Source: Scleromitrula shiraiana
Taxonomy: Eukaryota; Ascomycota; Leotiomycetes; Helotiales; Sclerotiniaceae
Direction of reading: 5' to 3'
NCBI GenBank assembly: GCA_028455995.1
Contig: JABELC010000001.1
Location: forward strand, 1,352,501 to 1,416,500
Length of the DNA stretch: 64,000 nucleotides
Made by a program: the position numbers and the translations under genes. Below are positions 46,176 to 59,139 of the stretch, piece after piece. Under the pieces are notes generated by a model. The model was not told the origin of the DNA and searched no databases. It saw nothing but the letters and a program-made list of their open reading frames with translations. Each line of letters starts with the position of its first letter. Positions within the stretch are counted from its first letter, which is position 1.

Positions 46176-48771
46176 ATGACGGACAAACTCGATACCCTTC
46201 ATAACTTTCAGCGTTTCACCCTGTCGAGTGGGCGGACCATACGGAATTCTAACCTTGTATATCAACGGGTAACGGTAGAAAGAACACGAAAGGAAAAGCA
46301 AGAAGAGAGGGAGAAACTAGAGGAGAAGAAACAGCAGTACAAGAAGATCAGGCAAGACAGAAAGGAAATTAACGACAGGAAGGAAAGGCGAGAAAGGAGG
46401 GAAAGGCAATTGAGAGAAATAAAAGAAATCAAGGAAAGGGCCGTAAAAGAAAAGAAGGAAAAGAAGGAAAAGAAAGATACGAAAATGGGGGGCAGATATC
46501 CAGTACTAAGTCCCAGTGCCGCCGTTCCACCTATTCAACTCAAACCCTCACGAACCGCAAGGATTCTCGCACCAAATCTTGTATTCGCCACTGTAATAAT
46601 ATTAGCCTTTTGCACCATCATTGGAGTCATACTTAGCAACACGGTATATTCGTCTTCGACTCCGCATACTGCGGGTGTGATGACAAGTCAATCTTTTGTG
46701 CTTATCGCAGTAAGTTTGATATCATATCGTGTCTCAGGAGATGATGTGCTAACATCTTGTGTTTTCAATAGTCTGCTTTTTCGATTTTTTATCTCTTTCT
46801 ACACGTTATAGCGGCCATTAGGAATGCCCCGGTAGGCGAGGTTAGACCACCTCAATCTCGGCTTCATGCGTATTGCTTCATTATGGCTCGCGTTTCGTTA
46901 GTATGCTGGACTGCATCGGTGGTTGCTTCTAGTGTGGTTGTGTCAAAGCCAAATGTATGCCGTCCAGGTACAAGAGATTGTAGATTGCAGACTGCAGGGA
47001 TTGTGATATCTGGTGTAGCATTGTGAGTAGCATGGACATAACATACCATTAGGAAAGAACTGACGCTCTATAGCCTCGCAACAGGGATTATTTTGACAGC
47101 TTTAGAGGCTTGTCAATATCCTTTTCAACCACCCAAGATAGTTACGCTTCCATGCATGATCACATGTCGAGTAAGTTCTTTCGGCGAAGATATGATGGAT
47201 AGCAATATCCCGTCATCAAATGCATCCCAATCGAATGTAGCTCCGCCGCCGACATCAACTCTATCCGCATCCACATCCACTACTTCTGTATCGACTCTGC
47301 ATGATGATTATCTATTTTTTGGAAATGAAAAAGAGGAGTGGGAAAAAGCCCAATCACTTGCAATAGCAACTGAAAACATTACCAAGAGTAGTAATGTCAA
47401 AAGAAAACCTGTACCAAATGCAGTGCCAAATGCATCACCAAAACCGTCTCCAAAACCGTCTCCAAAACCGTCCCCAAAACAAACACCGAAAAGTTCAATA
47501 CCTGGAGAATTTCCAACAGAACGACCTATTACTCCAGTTTCCCCGGCTCCCTCGCCTCCACCAGCTCCAGCAGTTCCATCAGCTCCAGCAGTTCCACCAG
47601 CCACTCCAGTTCCCCCGCCGGTTTCCATTCTAAAGACAAAGCCAAATTTCTGGAACGACGAATGGAATCGTCTCGTTAAAACTAAAAGTCCTAAAACCGT
47701 ATCGATTTCCGATTCAGCGATATCTATGGGATCAAGTAACAGTTCCAGAAGTACAAGTCCCACTTCACCAATCAAGCCAAAACAAGTCAGATTTCCACCG
47801 AACTCTTCTATTTCACAAAGAACTTCCAGGCCGAGAAACGTAACCCCAAGTAGTAGTATAAGCGATGCTTCAATGCGATCACCTCTTTCCACAGTGAGGT
47901 TAGTTCTCATACCCCTATGTATAATGTGAACCTTACTGATGAAAATAGAAACGCCGAGTTTCCAGAATTAGCTATCAAGCCAGACCTGAAACTAGTCCCG
48001 ACGACCGTTCCATCATCACTTGAACGTAGCACACCCAAGAAGCCAGTTGCTGTCCCGCCTTTGCCTATCTCAAAACTCAATGAATTGATGAGAAAGCCAT
48101 CTTACACACAACCCCCGATTATGTTTCGAGCTCCGCCCGCGGAAGATCTTCCGCTCATACCACCTCCTCCACCAAAACACACATTTCCTCTTAGAAAAAG
48201 AAGTCCAAGCGAGAGTAAAAGCAGCAACACAAAGAATACGAGCGTACCAAAAACCCAAGTTTCGGTGTCTGCTTCCAATAAAATCAACAACGATGAAGTC
48301 AAATCACCAGGTACACTTGTCGACCATGTGCGCTCTACCAATGCTCCAGCCAGGAAGAGAAGTTGTGATATTAAGATACCAGGAGCTTTTATTGATCACG
48401 CCGAAAACAATGAGAAGATACTAGAGGAGCATGCGAGAAAAATCGAAGCAGCAACAACTCGTTCAATGAATCAACAACGGCCAAAATCTCCACCAAAAAT
48501 AATACCACAGCCACAAACTGCAGCAAATATCCCCGAGAATGAGGTTCAGAAACTGTATATACCCGCACCAGCTGGTCCCCGAGAGAAGCCATTTAAAAGA
48601 CGACCCTTCTTTCCGCGATCAAATACTGGTGTACCGCGAGACAATCGGGATTCACCTCAATTGCTCGATGCCGTGAAAATCGACTACACGAAAGTGAAAC
48701 CACTTCGTCGGTTGAGTCTTGGTGATACATCACCTGGATTGGGAAAAGTATGGGAGGGATCAACGAAGTAG
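46176..48771 (+). CDS. Four-helix membrane protein with long Pro/Ser-rich tail
   Basis: Exons 46176-46709, 46772-47022, 47074-47898 and 47949-48771 join in phase to give 810 residues starting MTDKLDTLHNFQRFTLSSGR. Residues about 35-105 form a highly charged Lys/Glu/Arg coiled coil. Four hydrophobic helices follow: LVFATVIILAFCTIIGVIL, FVLIASAFSIFYLFLHVIAA, a third around FIMARVSLVCWTASVVASSV and a fourth around GIVISGVAFLATGIILTALE. Exon joins fall inside this membrane part and restore helices 2 and 4. The 500-residue tail is disordered, with PKPSPKPSPK repeats and a stretch of Pro-Ala-Val. The topology is MARVEL-like, but I see no family signature. Plasma-membrane location is inferred. An upstream GTG extension of the frame lacks an ATG. 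Confidence 0.75.
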
Positions 48772-50134
48772 GATGGATATATAAGACCCAACGAATAGTG
48801 ACAGCAGAATTGGGCACGTAGGGTATGCAGCGATATCCGGATTAAAAAAGAGGAACTCTGTACTGTTTGTCCAATTGTATAAAAGAAGGTGGAACATTGA
48901 TACTCCAGAATAATATTAGAATAGTTTTTTTTTTTAAACCTATCCATTTCGTTAGATACCAAAGAAATTGATATTGTGGTTCACTTGACCATGATGGCAT
49001 GAATCAAGTAACTATCATATCAGCCAATTGTGTAACAATGTTAACATTGCCTAGATAATGAAGTTTTGATTGAGGGGTCATGTTAATAGGATGTGCATAC
49101 AAGCACCAAACGAATATACTATCAACCCCGCTCTACTACCTTGAAGATTTTCCTATTCATGGTGATTAAATCATTATGCACTCCGGATATCCATGCATGC
49201 ATGAGATGTGCACAAGTATAGCAGTTTTTGGTATTTCGAAGAGTCAGTTAACAGTGAGAGTGATTCAAACTCTGATTCTATATCGTTGTTGATGATGCCC
49301 AATATCCAATTTTTCTGTTTCAACGTGGGGGGAGGGAGATATGATTGCCGCGATTTCCTTCTTGATTTATTGAAGTATCTAGTGTACGAGTAAGTAAGTA
49401 TCTTTTAAAAATCTTCGACATGAACCGGTTGTAAAAAGAAATCCTATATAATATACTAAGTATAACAAAGAAAGTTGTTTTTTATTTAAATATTTAAATA
49501 TTTGAATATTTGAATACTACATTATCGAGTATTTACAATAACAACATTTCTATCGAATTGATCAAAATATTGTGAAAGTGTCATAAAATATCCAACAATT
49601 TTAGGCTGAAGATTCTTAGCCACAGCTCTCTACCACCAAAAGAAAATATAAGAGGCATTTATTTATTATTTGGTATTCACATTCACCATTCACATTCACA
49701 TTCACATTCACATTCACATTCACATTCGCCTTCACAATTCCGGATTTTTCTAATTAACTAAGATTCACCTCATTCTTATAATCATCCTAACCTACTAATA
49801 ATAATAATAATAAATAAGTAAGCTCAGCTACTCTTCTTGTGCCTTCCCATAAATAACATTCAATACTTAAATCAATATCCTCTTTCTTACTATTATACTA
49901 TTATATATTTACGTCGGCAGTTAGCTAGCTACTCAGCTCACCTTTCCTCTAATCCCCAGCCACACACACACCCACACACACACCCACACACACACAAAAA
50001 GCTCGGAAGAAAACGAATGGTCAATCAATTATCGTTGGTTTAAAACCTCCCGTGGCACCAAGTGGCAATTACAAACAACCACTCTACAAATATAATTTTA
50101 CAATTCTACAAGCACTGCAGAATCGCATTTAACA
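48772..50134. other. Intergenic with simple repeats
   Basis: Contains an ATTTAAAT-like run (about 49485-49516), a hexamer repeat (49687-49728), an AAT run (about 49797-49815) and CA repeats (about 49961-49996) before the GLC8 gene. No gene seen. Confidence 0.5.
49687..49728. repeat. CATTCA hexamer repeat
   Basis: Seven tandem CATTCA hexamers, followed by a diverged copy. Confidence 0.85.
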
Positions 50135-51043
50135 ATGACTACCACAATGTCTTCCTCAGAAGTACCAGTTCGTCATAGTCCTCCAAGTCCTTCTGCAGCC
50201 AAGCGTCCAAAAGGTATGTATTCAATATCTTCAAGAAACTTCATTACCCCGCCATTCGTCCTTCCAACAATTCAGTTAAATTAACCACACCATGAATAAA
50301 TGACAGGCATTCTCAAGAACTCATTCCACCGTTCACCACCACAGCAAGCTGCAATAACTACTTCCGCACCACCAACCGTAACTCCAAAGCATGTTGCCGT
50401 TCCTCGTTCCAACTCTCCACCCTTCTCCGACAAAGACATCACCTTACAAAACACACTCCAGAATGCCGGCCACCGACGATCCTCCTCAGGATCCCGTCCC
50501 ATTCGTCGTCAATCATCTGGCGCTCCCTACGATGACAATAACATGCGATTAAAATGGGACGAAGCAAACCTCTACCTCACGGAGCAAGAAAAAAGCAGCA
50601 CGATGAAGATCAACGAGCCCAAAACCCCATACGCCAAACACTATGATCCCACTGAAGACGAAGAGGAAATGGGTATTCTGGACGGTGGAGACATCATAGT
50701 CGACGAGTTGGACAAGGTACAAGGGGGAAGTGCACGCTCACCACGCAGTGCGCGGGCAAAAGACGATGAAATCCCCGGGTTGAGTTTGGGAGAACCGGAG
50801 GAAGCTGTTCCAGAGAGAGATCTCATGGAGGGCGAGGAAAAGAAAGTCCATGTTGCTGGGGAGGGAAAAGATGCAGATGAGGAGTTGGTGGGATTAAGTG
50901 CGGAGGAGAAGGAAAAACATAGGAAGTTTGAGCAGATGAGGAAGAAGCACTATGAGATGAAGAATGTGGCTAGTTTGTTGGGACATCCTGAGGAACTTGA
51001 TGGAGATGATGAGGATGAGGAGATGAATGGTATGGCTAGTTAG
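50135..51043 (+). CDS. GLC8: Protein phosphatase 1 inhibitor-2 homologue
   Basis: Exons 50135-50213 and 50307-51043 join in phase (93-nt intron) for 271 residues. The N-terminus reads KRPKGILKNSFHRSPP, the PP1-docking KGILK motif. The core has LKWDEANLYLTEQEKSSTMK followed by INEPKTPYAKHYDP, the inhibitor-2 signature including the phosphorylatable TPY site. The C-terminal helix is HRKFEQMRKKHYEMKNVASL. The family binds the type-1 phosphatase catalytic subunit (Glc7) and in yeast Glc8 acts as an activator. An acidic C-terminal tail follows. The exon split falls inside the docking motif, just after KRPK. Confidence 0.93.
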
Positions 51044-52254
51044 TTAGTTAGTTGGTTGGTTGGCTGGTTGGTTGGTTGGCTGGTTGGTTGGTTGGTTGGT
51101 TGATTTGAGCGATGATGGTTGATTTGATTTGATTTGATTTGATTTGATTTGATCATGGCTGATGATTTGAGGATTCTGGTGTATGGTAAATGGATGGACA
51201 GGAGGGCGTTTTTCTTTATTAAGGAAGGAGGTTTTCTTATCACATAAGGCGATGCTTTTCGCTGATGGATATGGATACGGAGCAGGATTTGTATGTCATA
51301 CATGGATGATTGAAAGTTACCAAGGTGCATAACGGATGGATTTTCTTTTACTGGTGCAGATATCTCATGGGTTGGCTGGTATGTAAATATCAGGTAGATA
51401 CAAGTCCTAAATCAAACCATAACTTGATTTCTCGTTTTCTTGTATCCTGTCTCGTTTCATTCTTTCTCAAAACTCTTGAAGCCAAGCCCCAACTGCGTAA
51501 AACTTATACGCAGTACATCACTCACTCTCCAACTCTCAATCACCTCACTCACCTCACTCACCTCACTCACTCCACCCCTACTGGCATCCATCCAATTCCC
51601 CCATCAAACCCCCCAAATAATAATCACAAACCACCCCGCATACTCCCAAGTTACCTTTTCCACTCCTCCTCCCTCCTCCCTCACCAAAAAAAAAAATCAA
51701 AAATCAAAAATCAATCAAACCTCACCCACCCAAAACGCACTTCCCACCCCAAAACCCTCCACCAAACTCTAAAAACCCAAAAAAGAACATCCCGTTGCAC
51801 ATCTCTTCTTACCCCCCCCCTCCCTCGCCCTTCGGAGCCCCGCTTTTTCTAATCCAAATATCAAATGATTGATTGGGTGGATACTTGTTATTGGGTGAAG
51901 TTCATTCTCATACATACATATATACATACTAGGTCGTCTATACTAGGTCGTCTATACTAGGTCGTCTATACTAGGTAGGCAGTCTATTCTTAGGGTTGGA
52001 GCTAGTGCATCGGGGGAGTTTTGTTGCACTTCTATTTGAACCTTCGTGCCGCAGATGGATGGACCGCTTTTGTTTATGATGGATGATGGATGATGGATGG
52101 ATGATCTGAATGGAGGTCTGTTAAATAATTGGGTGCGTGGGTGGATGGATGGATGGATGGATGAGTGGAAGATGCTTTTTTCTTTTTTAATTCCTGTTTT
52201 GTACGAGTAAGTAGTATGTAAGTAAGTAAGTAAGTAAGTAAATGTCTGCCTTAG

Positions 52255-52285
<31 letters not shown>

Positions 52286-53079
52286 GGATTGGGAGGATTT
52301 TATTGCACGTCTTCATTTTACAGCTATCTATCACTTTACAGCTAGCTCGAGGTCTCCGGTTTGAACCCGGGTAAAATGGAATCGCGGCTTTTTTGATATC
52401 CCGGAAGTCAAGTTTGGAAGGCTCTTTCCTTCTTAATGTACTGTCTACCTGCCTGTCTGGGGTTGATTTGGTGGGGGGTTTTTTTGTTGGAGTTTGGTTG
52501 TATATCTCAAAAGTGAAGTGAAGAGAAGAAGTGCAAAATGACTCCCTCTGGCAAGCGAGTATATTTGGAGGAGGAATAAATCTGGAGGTTAAAGTGTGTA
52601 GTTGTGGAAATGTGATGTGTCAATCTTAGTTATTAGAGTTGAGATAAGTTATTTTCAGAACTAAGAGTTTTAGATTATAAAGATAATATCTAGCAGTTTT
52701 TGGAATTTGAAGAGCTAGATTTGGAGGTTGAAGATTTCCATTTGTGGAAGGCACCGTTTGTTCGTTTGGTTGTTTGTCTGGTTGTTTGTTCTCCTGCATG
52801 GAAAATGTGATGGGCTATGTGATGGGCTAATCATGGTGTAGGATTGTGATATATCATAATATTTATTCACTTTTGAGTCTGAGAGCTTCAAATTCAGCTT
52901 TGACCTCATAAAAAGCAAACATTATCGTCCAAATATTGGCTCCATTACTGCCGCCTATCATCCCGTTCGATCTTCTTTTATGACTTTTATCTTACTTTCT
53001 ATTTTTAAGGGCTTACATCTCATAGCTTATAGCTTATAACTCACCATCTACAACTCTCCAAACAAACATCTGCTCCAAG
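51044..53079. other. Intergenic rich in microsatellites
   Basis: Tandem repeats in order: TTGG/GGCT type (51040-51102), GATTT (about 51119-51152), CTCAC (about 51541-51570), a 14-mer TACTAGGTCGTCTA with about 3.5 copies (51927-51976), GATG (52140-52162), AAGT (about 52214-52241) and TTAG (about 52254-52284). No gene supported. A tRNA-like T-arm near 52350 is not a tRNA. Confidence 0.6.
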
Positions 53080-54233
53080 ATGTGTAAGTTTTTCTCCTTT
53101 CCAATACCGAATTTGGCTATCGTTGATATGATAAACAATAAATTGACATCTTTATAGCTCAACCAATGGTTGTGATCAGAAGTAAGCGTGGGTTAGATAT
53201 CGACGCTCCTCATGATCATGGTGATGTCATCTTTGATCAATTCGACGGCGCATTTGATCATCAGCACAAGAAGAAAAAGCAAAAGAGTGAGGAGATCTAA
53301 ATTTGTGATAACTATCAGTAGATAAATATACTGATTGAATCCACTTAGCAATAGCATCTGCGGATGAACAAATCAAAGCCGAATCTCAATCATCACAAGA
53401 TCCGTTCTTCATGAGCGGCGCATTGAAAACTCCAGCTGCTCTACCGCGCAAAGATCAATCTATGCGAAAGCATAAGAAGTTTCACAAGGAGCATGATGGC
53501 AAGAAGAAAAAGAAGAAGGGAAAGCAGGCGCATGCGATCGAGACTGAGGTTGAAAAGATGGGCGGACATGCTGACATTGATGTTGGTATACCACCTACGT
53601 CTTCGAATACACCAATCTTACCTCCAATTTCGCCATTCTTGAAGAAGAGAAAGATGGACGTCCAGATTGAAAACCCAGCTCCAATTCTTCCCCAAGTCCC
53701 CAATGGAATCGATCAGTCTGTTCAATCGGCGTTAACACTTAGCGCATTGAATATAAACAAGAAGCATCGTACGCAAAAGCATCATGGGTGGGAGAAAGAT
53801 CTAGGCAAGCTTCGTGTTGTAATGAGCCGTAAAATGGATGAGGAATCACAGATTGAAGAAAGTATGTATCAATGTTCTTTCCGACACAGTCTTTCTCTTC
53901 TACTAACTTACATTCTTAGACATTGCTTTCTCACATCAGTACATGCAAGAAGAGAATCGCGAGAAAACCGGGATCAATGTAGCCGGTGTAAACCTTAAGA
54001 CCATCCAACTTCAACCAAACAGGCGAAGTTCCGTCATAGCCACTGCAAATGCAAATAACGCCGCCAAAGTTCAGATCTGTATTGTTGGTAAAGGTCGCGT
54101 GATCGTGACTCTCGATGATGAGGTTTTCGAGGTTGGAATTGGTGGAATGTGGCGGGTAAAAGCAGCCGAGACTTGTTCGTTGAAGAATATAGATGCGAAA
54201 GGAAGTTTCGTTCATATTACAACAATTCCATGA
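53080..54233 (+). CDS. Small basic protein with cupin-like C-terminus
   Basis: Exons 53080-53083, 53158-53286, 53349-53861 and 53920-54233 join in phase to give 319 residues. The first coding exon is only ATG plus T, with donor GTAAGT. The protein starts MSQPMVVIRSKRGLDIDAPH. The middle is Lys-rich (HDGKKKKKKGKQAHAIETE) and contains likely nuclear signals. The segment HGWEKDLGKLRVVMSRKMDE is followed by a predicted helix. The last 90 residues (AKVQICIVGKGRVIVTLDDE then VFEVGIGGMWRVKAAETCSL) alternate beta-type segments around Gly turns, like the small cupin fold at the end of CENP-C/Mif2. That resemblance is by eye only and the family is unassigned. A nuclear role is inferred. Confidence 0.7.
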
Positions 54234-55636
54234 GGTTTCAGATAGAAGTTTCTAACATAGGGTGCCTCTTTATTTATTATGCTCTCGGCGTGGCTCTCGG
54301 CGTGATAGGGTTAGACTTGAATATGACTTTTGCGACAACTCTGGTGGTAGCGTCGATGATTAGCTCCTAGCGAAGAAAATGCGATTTTTTATACGCATAG
54401 CAAATCCTATGAAGTCCAATTCCTGATTTCTGATATAGTGACATTCGAGCTGGAAATATCTTCCATGATCGCACTCATATCCAATCTTCTGCTAACCCAG
54501 TAAAAGATGGCAGTTTATGAAGTCAAGAGCTGAATGTCGCCCCAAAAGACATCCCCAATCACAATGATAATGCCTGGAAATCGAATTCTCTCCTATTTTG
54601 ATAGCCTACAATGAATCTGGTTGCACATTGCATGGGCGTTTGGCTTAAGCTGGCTGTCTCTTTTGAGTACGGCTGCTACAAAACAGTGCTGCCGCGCGGA
54701 CCATGACTTTTTTCTACAGCCGCTCTTTGATATCGCACTTGAAGGCATTGCTTTAGCCGTGAATAATGTTTTAATATAGGGAACTGGGAGAGACAACAAT
54801 TGAACTCCAATAGAACCCGATATTTCAGAGCCTTCACTATAGGGCGCCAATTCAGGGAAGAAATGAAGCATGGCCTCTTGAAGCAATCATCGGTAAACTA
54901 TTGATGATGTACAGCGCTTGTCGTCTCATTTCTCGCAATAGCTTTCCTCATTGAGATCTAATCCTTCGACCGTCTATTCCCGCTCCAAGTATCGGCATTT
55001 TTTCCCGATACACAATTGTGTATTTAAGAATGTATAGTAATTAGTAGTAGCTGATTGCATTCAACACTAAATGAACTCGAGATGAAGTTGATGATGTGGA
55101 GTAGTCGAAGCTATGACCACACATTTGGCTTTAGACACAACTTCGTCATCCATCTATCCATCCTTCCATCCTTCGAGTTACCACTTGGATTTTCTACTCG
55201 AAAGAAGTGACAACACTAATCGGGCAGTATTTGAACTCTGGGTAGATGTAAGATGCTAAAACTCATGGATTTTGATGTGAGCAAATGTTGGTATTTTCTT
55301 TTCCTTTTTCATGTCGGATGAGCTTCTTTTCATGCATTCGGGGTTTATGAAAATGCCCCACCATACCCCTCCTGTGATTCTTGAGATATGTCTGTTTACT
55401 GTGATTCTACCAAGTTAAGTACTTTTCAGACAATTCTTTATGTTTTTTCAATCGATTGAGCGTCTAGATTCATTAAACATATTTCAAGGAAGTCATATGA
55501 AATATCTATAGACGGGCCCATTCTACTCTCTTTCGGTCCGAAGTTCTACAATTCTCTTGCTATCATCCTCTTAACATTCCCTTCTACGTCACATCACGCA
55601 AAAAACATATCAGATTCCCAAACCAAACCAACAACC
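54234..55636. other. Intergenic, no gene seen
   Basis: No convincing coding region. The frame at 54886-54593 (-) is isolated and unremarkable. The end is the promoter of the oxidoreductase gene. Confidence 0.5.
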
Positions 55637-56943
55637 ATGGAACCCACCAAGATCCTCCGCGTTGGAATTATCGGGCTAGGAGAAATAGCACAGGTAACCC
55701 CCAATCTCCCAAACATCCATCATGAACCCCAAACCAACCCCTCCAAACCCAGGTCAGCCACATCTCCGTGCTCAACAACCTCTCCACCCACTTCACCATA
55801 AGCTACCTCTGCGACGCCTCCCCCTCCGCTCTCGCCCACTGCTCCCTCAAAGTCGCCAGTCGCACCCCTCCAAAAACGACCTCCTCCCCGGCCGAACTCT
55901 GCGCGTCCCCCGACGTCGACGTCGTCCTGATATGCAGCGCGCACAGTTTCCACCCCGCGCAAGCTATCATGGCGCTCGAGAATGATAAATATGCGTTGGT
56001 TGAGAAACCGCTGGCGTTGTGTTATAAGGATTTGGATGCTATTGTGGAGGCGGAGAAGAGGTCGAGGGGGAGGGTGTTTGTGGGGTATCAGAGAAGGTAT
56101 GCGAGGGCTTTTGTGGATGCTGTGGAGGAGGTGGGGGGGATTGGGAAGATTCAGTATGGGCGTGTTAGAGGTATGTGATGTTTTTTTTTTCTTGGTCGTG
56201 TTGTGGAATGGGATGGGATGGGATGGAACGGGATGAATACTGAGCTCGTCACAGATATCATTGGACCGAATAGTGCGTTTGTGGCACAATCAGGAACATT
56301 CCCTAAGAAATTTACGGATTTCAAGAAGGAGGATAGTGAGGCCATGGTTGCTATCCAGGAGGAAAAAGTCGAGCAGGCATTAAGAAACGAATTCGGCGTC
56401 GAAGTAACCCCATCATCGAAAGAATTCTTAGGATTACTAGGAAGGTAATTCATCACCCATCACACCCACCACATCCAAACACCCACTAACACGCCCAACA
56501 GCCTAGGAACCCACGACCTAAGCTCCATGCGCGAGATCCTCGGCGCCCCCCAAAGCGTCCTCGGCTCCTCCCTCGGCCAGCCCTTCTGGACCGTGCTATT
56601 CCAATACCCCTCCTTCGCCGTAACCTACGAATCCGGGCTCAACAACATCCCCACCTTCGACGCGCACGTCGAGATCTACTCCGAGAACAAGATCGTCCGC
56701 GTCAACTACGATACGCCCTATGTGAAAGGGTTGCCCGTTACGATGACGATCCGAGAGCGCGTCGACGACGGCTTTCAGGAACGCTCGCTTAGGAAAACCT
56801 ATGAGGATCCGTATACGCTTGAGTTTTTGGAGTTTCATAGGTGTGTGGTTCAGGGGGAGACGCCCAAGACGAGTGCGCTGGATGCGAGGGCGGATTTGGA
56901 TATTTTTAGGATGATTATGCAGTCGGGGAAGGTGGCGGAGTAG
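55637..56943 (+). CDS. Gfo/Idh/MocA-family NAD(P)-dependent oxidoreductase
   Basis: Exons 55637-55693, 55753-56170, 56255-56444 and 56502-56943 join in phase to give 368 residues. The start MEPTKILRVGIIGLGEIAQ holds the Rossmann dinucleotide motif GxGxxA-type (GIIGLGEIAQ). Further marks are CASPDVDVVLICSAHSFHPA and ALVEKPLALC, the family's EKP motif, followed by GYQRRYARAFVDAVE. The substrate-binding half follows, including SLGTHDLSSMREILGAP. Members oxidise sugars, inositol or related alcohols; the substrate cannot be told from sequence. Exons 2 and 4 show a mixed GC pattern, high in the first half of exon 2. Cytosolic, no signal peptide. Confidence 0.9.
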
Positions 56944-57447
56944 GTGTGGTGTTGAATTAGTTTGGGGTATGTGGTGGAGTTTGGAAGATGTATGTATGAT
57001 AGATAGTTTGGCTTGGGTTGTATATAGATTGAATGGATATTCGGAATCTCAAAATCTCGAGGAGTCAGATGATCTGATCTAAATTGAGAACATCCGAGTG
57101 TATTCGAACATACAAAATCGTAGTATATCAGATGAGCATTATCAATTATTCAATAATACTCAAAGATTGTAGTCATTTTAATATCCAATCCCCTGTTATA
57201 ATCTTCAGTATCTGTAGTCATAGTACATAAACCCAAGCTCAGCATAAAACTAAGGTAAATACATAAAAGAGCTGACATCCCGCTCTCGAAATATATATTT
57301 CTATTTCAAATACAAATCTCAAAATACTTTATTACGCACACCAGAACGCCGGCGCTTAATGCATGCATTGATATACCTTCCTTTTCCTACCGTTTCGTTT
57401 CCCCTCTTTCTTTCTCTATTTCTTGAGATATGTATAAGGAAGATTAA
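56944..57447. other. Intergenic between convergent genes
   Basis: 3' flanks of the oxidoreductase and SRP54 genes. No gene seen. Confidence 0.5.
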
Positions 57448-59139
57448 TTACCTCCTTCCTCTGCCAGCTCCTCCCATACCGGGCATACCGCCCATTCCAC
57501 CCATCCCGCCCATCATGCCACCCATTTGCTTCATCATTGCCTGCATGTCCATACCTCCTGGCATACCTCCACCACCACCGCCTCCTAGCATTTTCTGTAA
57601 TTCCTATTAGTAAGGGCTGCGTTAAAGAGGTGATTAAGAACTTACCATTAAACTACCCATATCAGGCATGCCGCCACCCCCAGCACCACCCATCGATGCC
57701 AATCTCTTCTGCATAGCAGCCATTTGTTGTTGTTTATTTCCACCACCCATTGCACCCTGTGCTTTCTGGATATTCTTCATACTTCCGCCCATCTTCTTGG
57801 CCATACCCGCCATCATCTTGTGTTGCGTTAATAGATCCTCAACTTCCCTTACGCTCGTGCCACTTCCGCGAGCTATCCTTGTCATTCTGGTAGGTTGGTC
57901 GGTAAACAATTTTCCATCTGAGTCGAGTTCTTTGGCCGTCATTGAATCGCATATGTAGATCATACGTTTGAGTTTCATAGCTCCATCTTCGTCGTCCATG
58001 CCTTGCATCATGTTACTCATACCTGGTATCATACCGGCCATTTTCGATAGAGGTCCCATCTTCATAATGTTGGATAGTTGGTCGCGGAGATCTCGTACTG
58101 TGAACACACCCTCTACAATATGTTTCATTGTATCTTTTTGATCTAACTTGAGAGACTGAACATGCTCCATGAGTCCTTGCATATCGCCCATGCCGAGAAG
58201 TTTTGATACAAATTGTTGAGGGGCGAATCTTTCCAGATCGAGCATGTGTTCTCCGGTTCCGATGAAAACGATAGGTGTATGTGTTGCAGCAACTGCTGAT
58301 ATAGCACCACCTCCACTTGCGTGACCATCTGTCTTGGTAATAATAATAGCACCAAAATCGGCTGTCTCTTTAAAAGCTTTACTTTGAGCTTCGGCCTGTT
58401 GTCCAATACTTGCATCCAACACCATAACAGTTTGATCCGGTTTCACGGCTGTCTGGATATCTACCATCTCTTGGAATAGAGCATCTTCTTGTCGATGCCT
58501 TCCACTAGTATCCACAATAATAATCTCGAATTTCTCCTTCTTGAATTTATCTACACCCTCCTTAGCCACCACCGCAGGATCTGTCTGTGTAAGAGAACCG
58601 TAGTATGGTATCTTGGCTTTTGTAGCATTCTGCTTCAATTGATCGAAAGCACCAGCACGAAACGTATCCGCACACACCAAACAAGCTTTAAACCCTCTAG
58701 ATTGGTACCATCTGGCGAGCTTTGTACATGTTGTAGTCTTTCCTGCTCCTTGCAATCCCACAAACATAATAACATTCGCTTTGCCCTTCTTGGGCTTGAA
58801 AGGTTCGGCATGAGGATCTACGAGCTTGACCAATTCATCGAAGACAGCCTTTTGAATGAGTCGTTTCTTATTGACGGCGGGAGGAATTTCCTTGAAATTT
58901 ACTGAAGCTTTAATCGATTTTCGTAGATTTCCCACAAGTCGTACATTAACGTCGGCCTCGAGTAATGCGGAACATATCTCCTTAATCATACCATCGAATG
59001 CCTATGTCGTATTAGCATGGGGTTAAACCTGGGGAAATTGACAATTGTCCTGAATCCCAACCTTTTCATCCAGATTACTTGATCTCGTAAGATCAGATAC
59101 TGCGGCATTGATGCGCCGACCCAAGTCTTGAAGAACCAT
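57448..59139 (-). CDS. SRP54: Signal recognition particle 54-kDa GTPase
   Basis: Exons 59139-59062, 59001-57646 and 57594-57448 join in phase to give 526 residues. The N domain begins MVLQDLGRRINAAVSDLTRS. The G domain has the P-loop GLQGAGKTTTCTKLARWY, DTFRAGAFDQLKQNA, the DTSGRH G3 element and TKTDGHASGGGA. The Met-rich M domain contains MIPGMSNMMQGMDD and GSGTSVREVEDLL and ends in a Gly/Met-rich tail (MLGGGGGGGMPGGMDMQAMM). SRP54 binds signal peptides and 7S RNA and delivers ribosomes to the ER receptor. The tail is encoded in a separate 147-nt exon. It is divergently arranged with RRP15. Confidence 0.97.

Noticed and set aside
47308..47910. 200-codon antisense frame
   Set aside because: Gly/Val-rich shadow of the Pro/Ser-rich exon on the plus strand.
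52330..52380. tRNA T-arm-like GGTTTGAACCC
   Set aside because: No matching acceptor stem, D-arm or A box can be placed around it.
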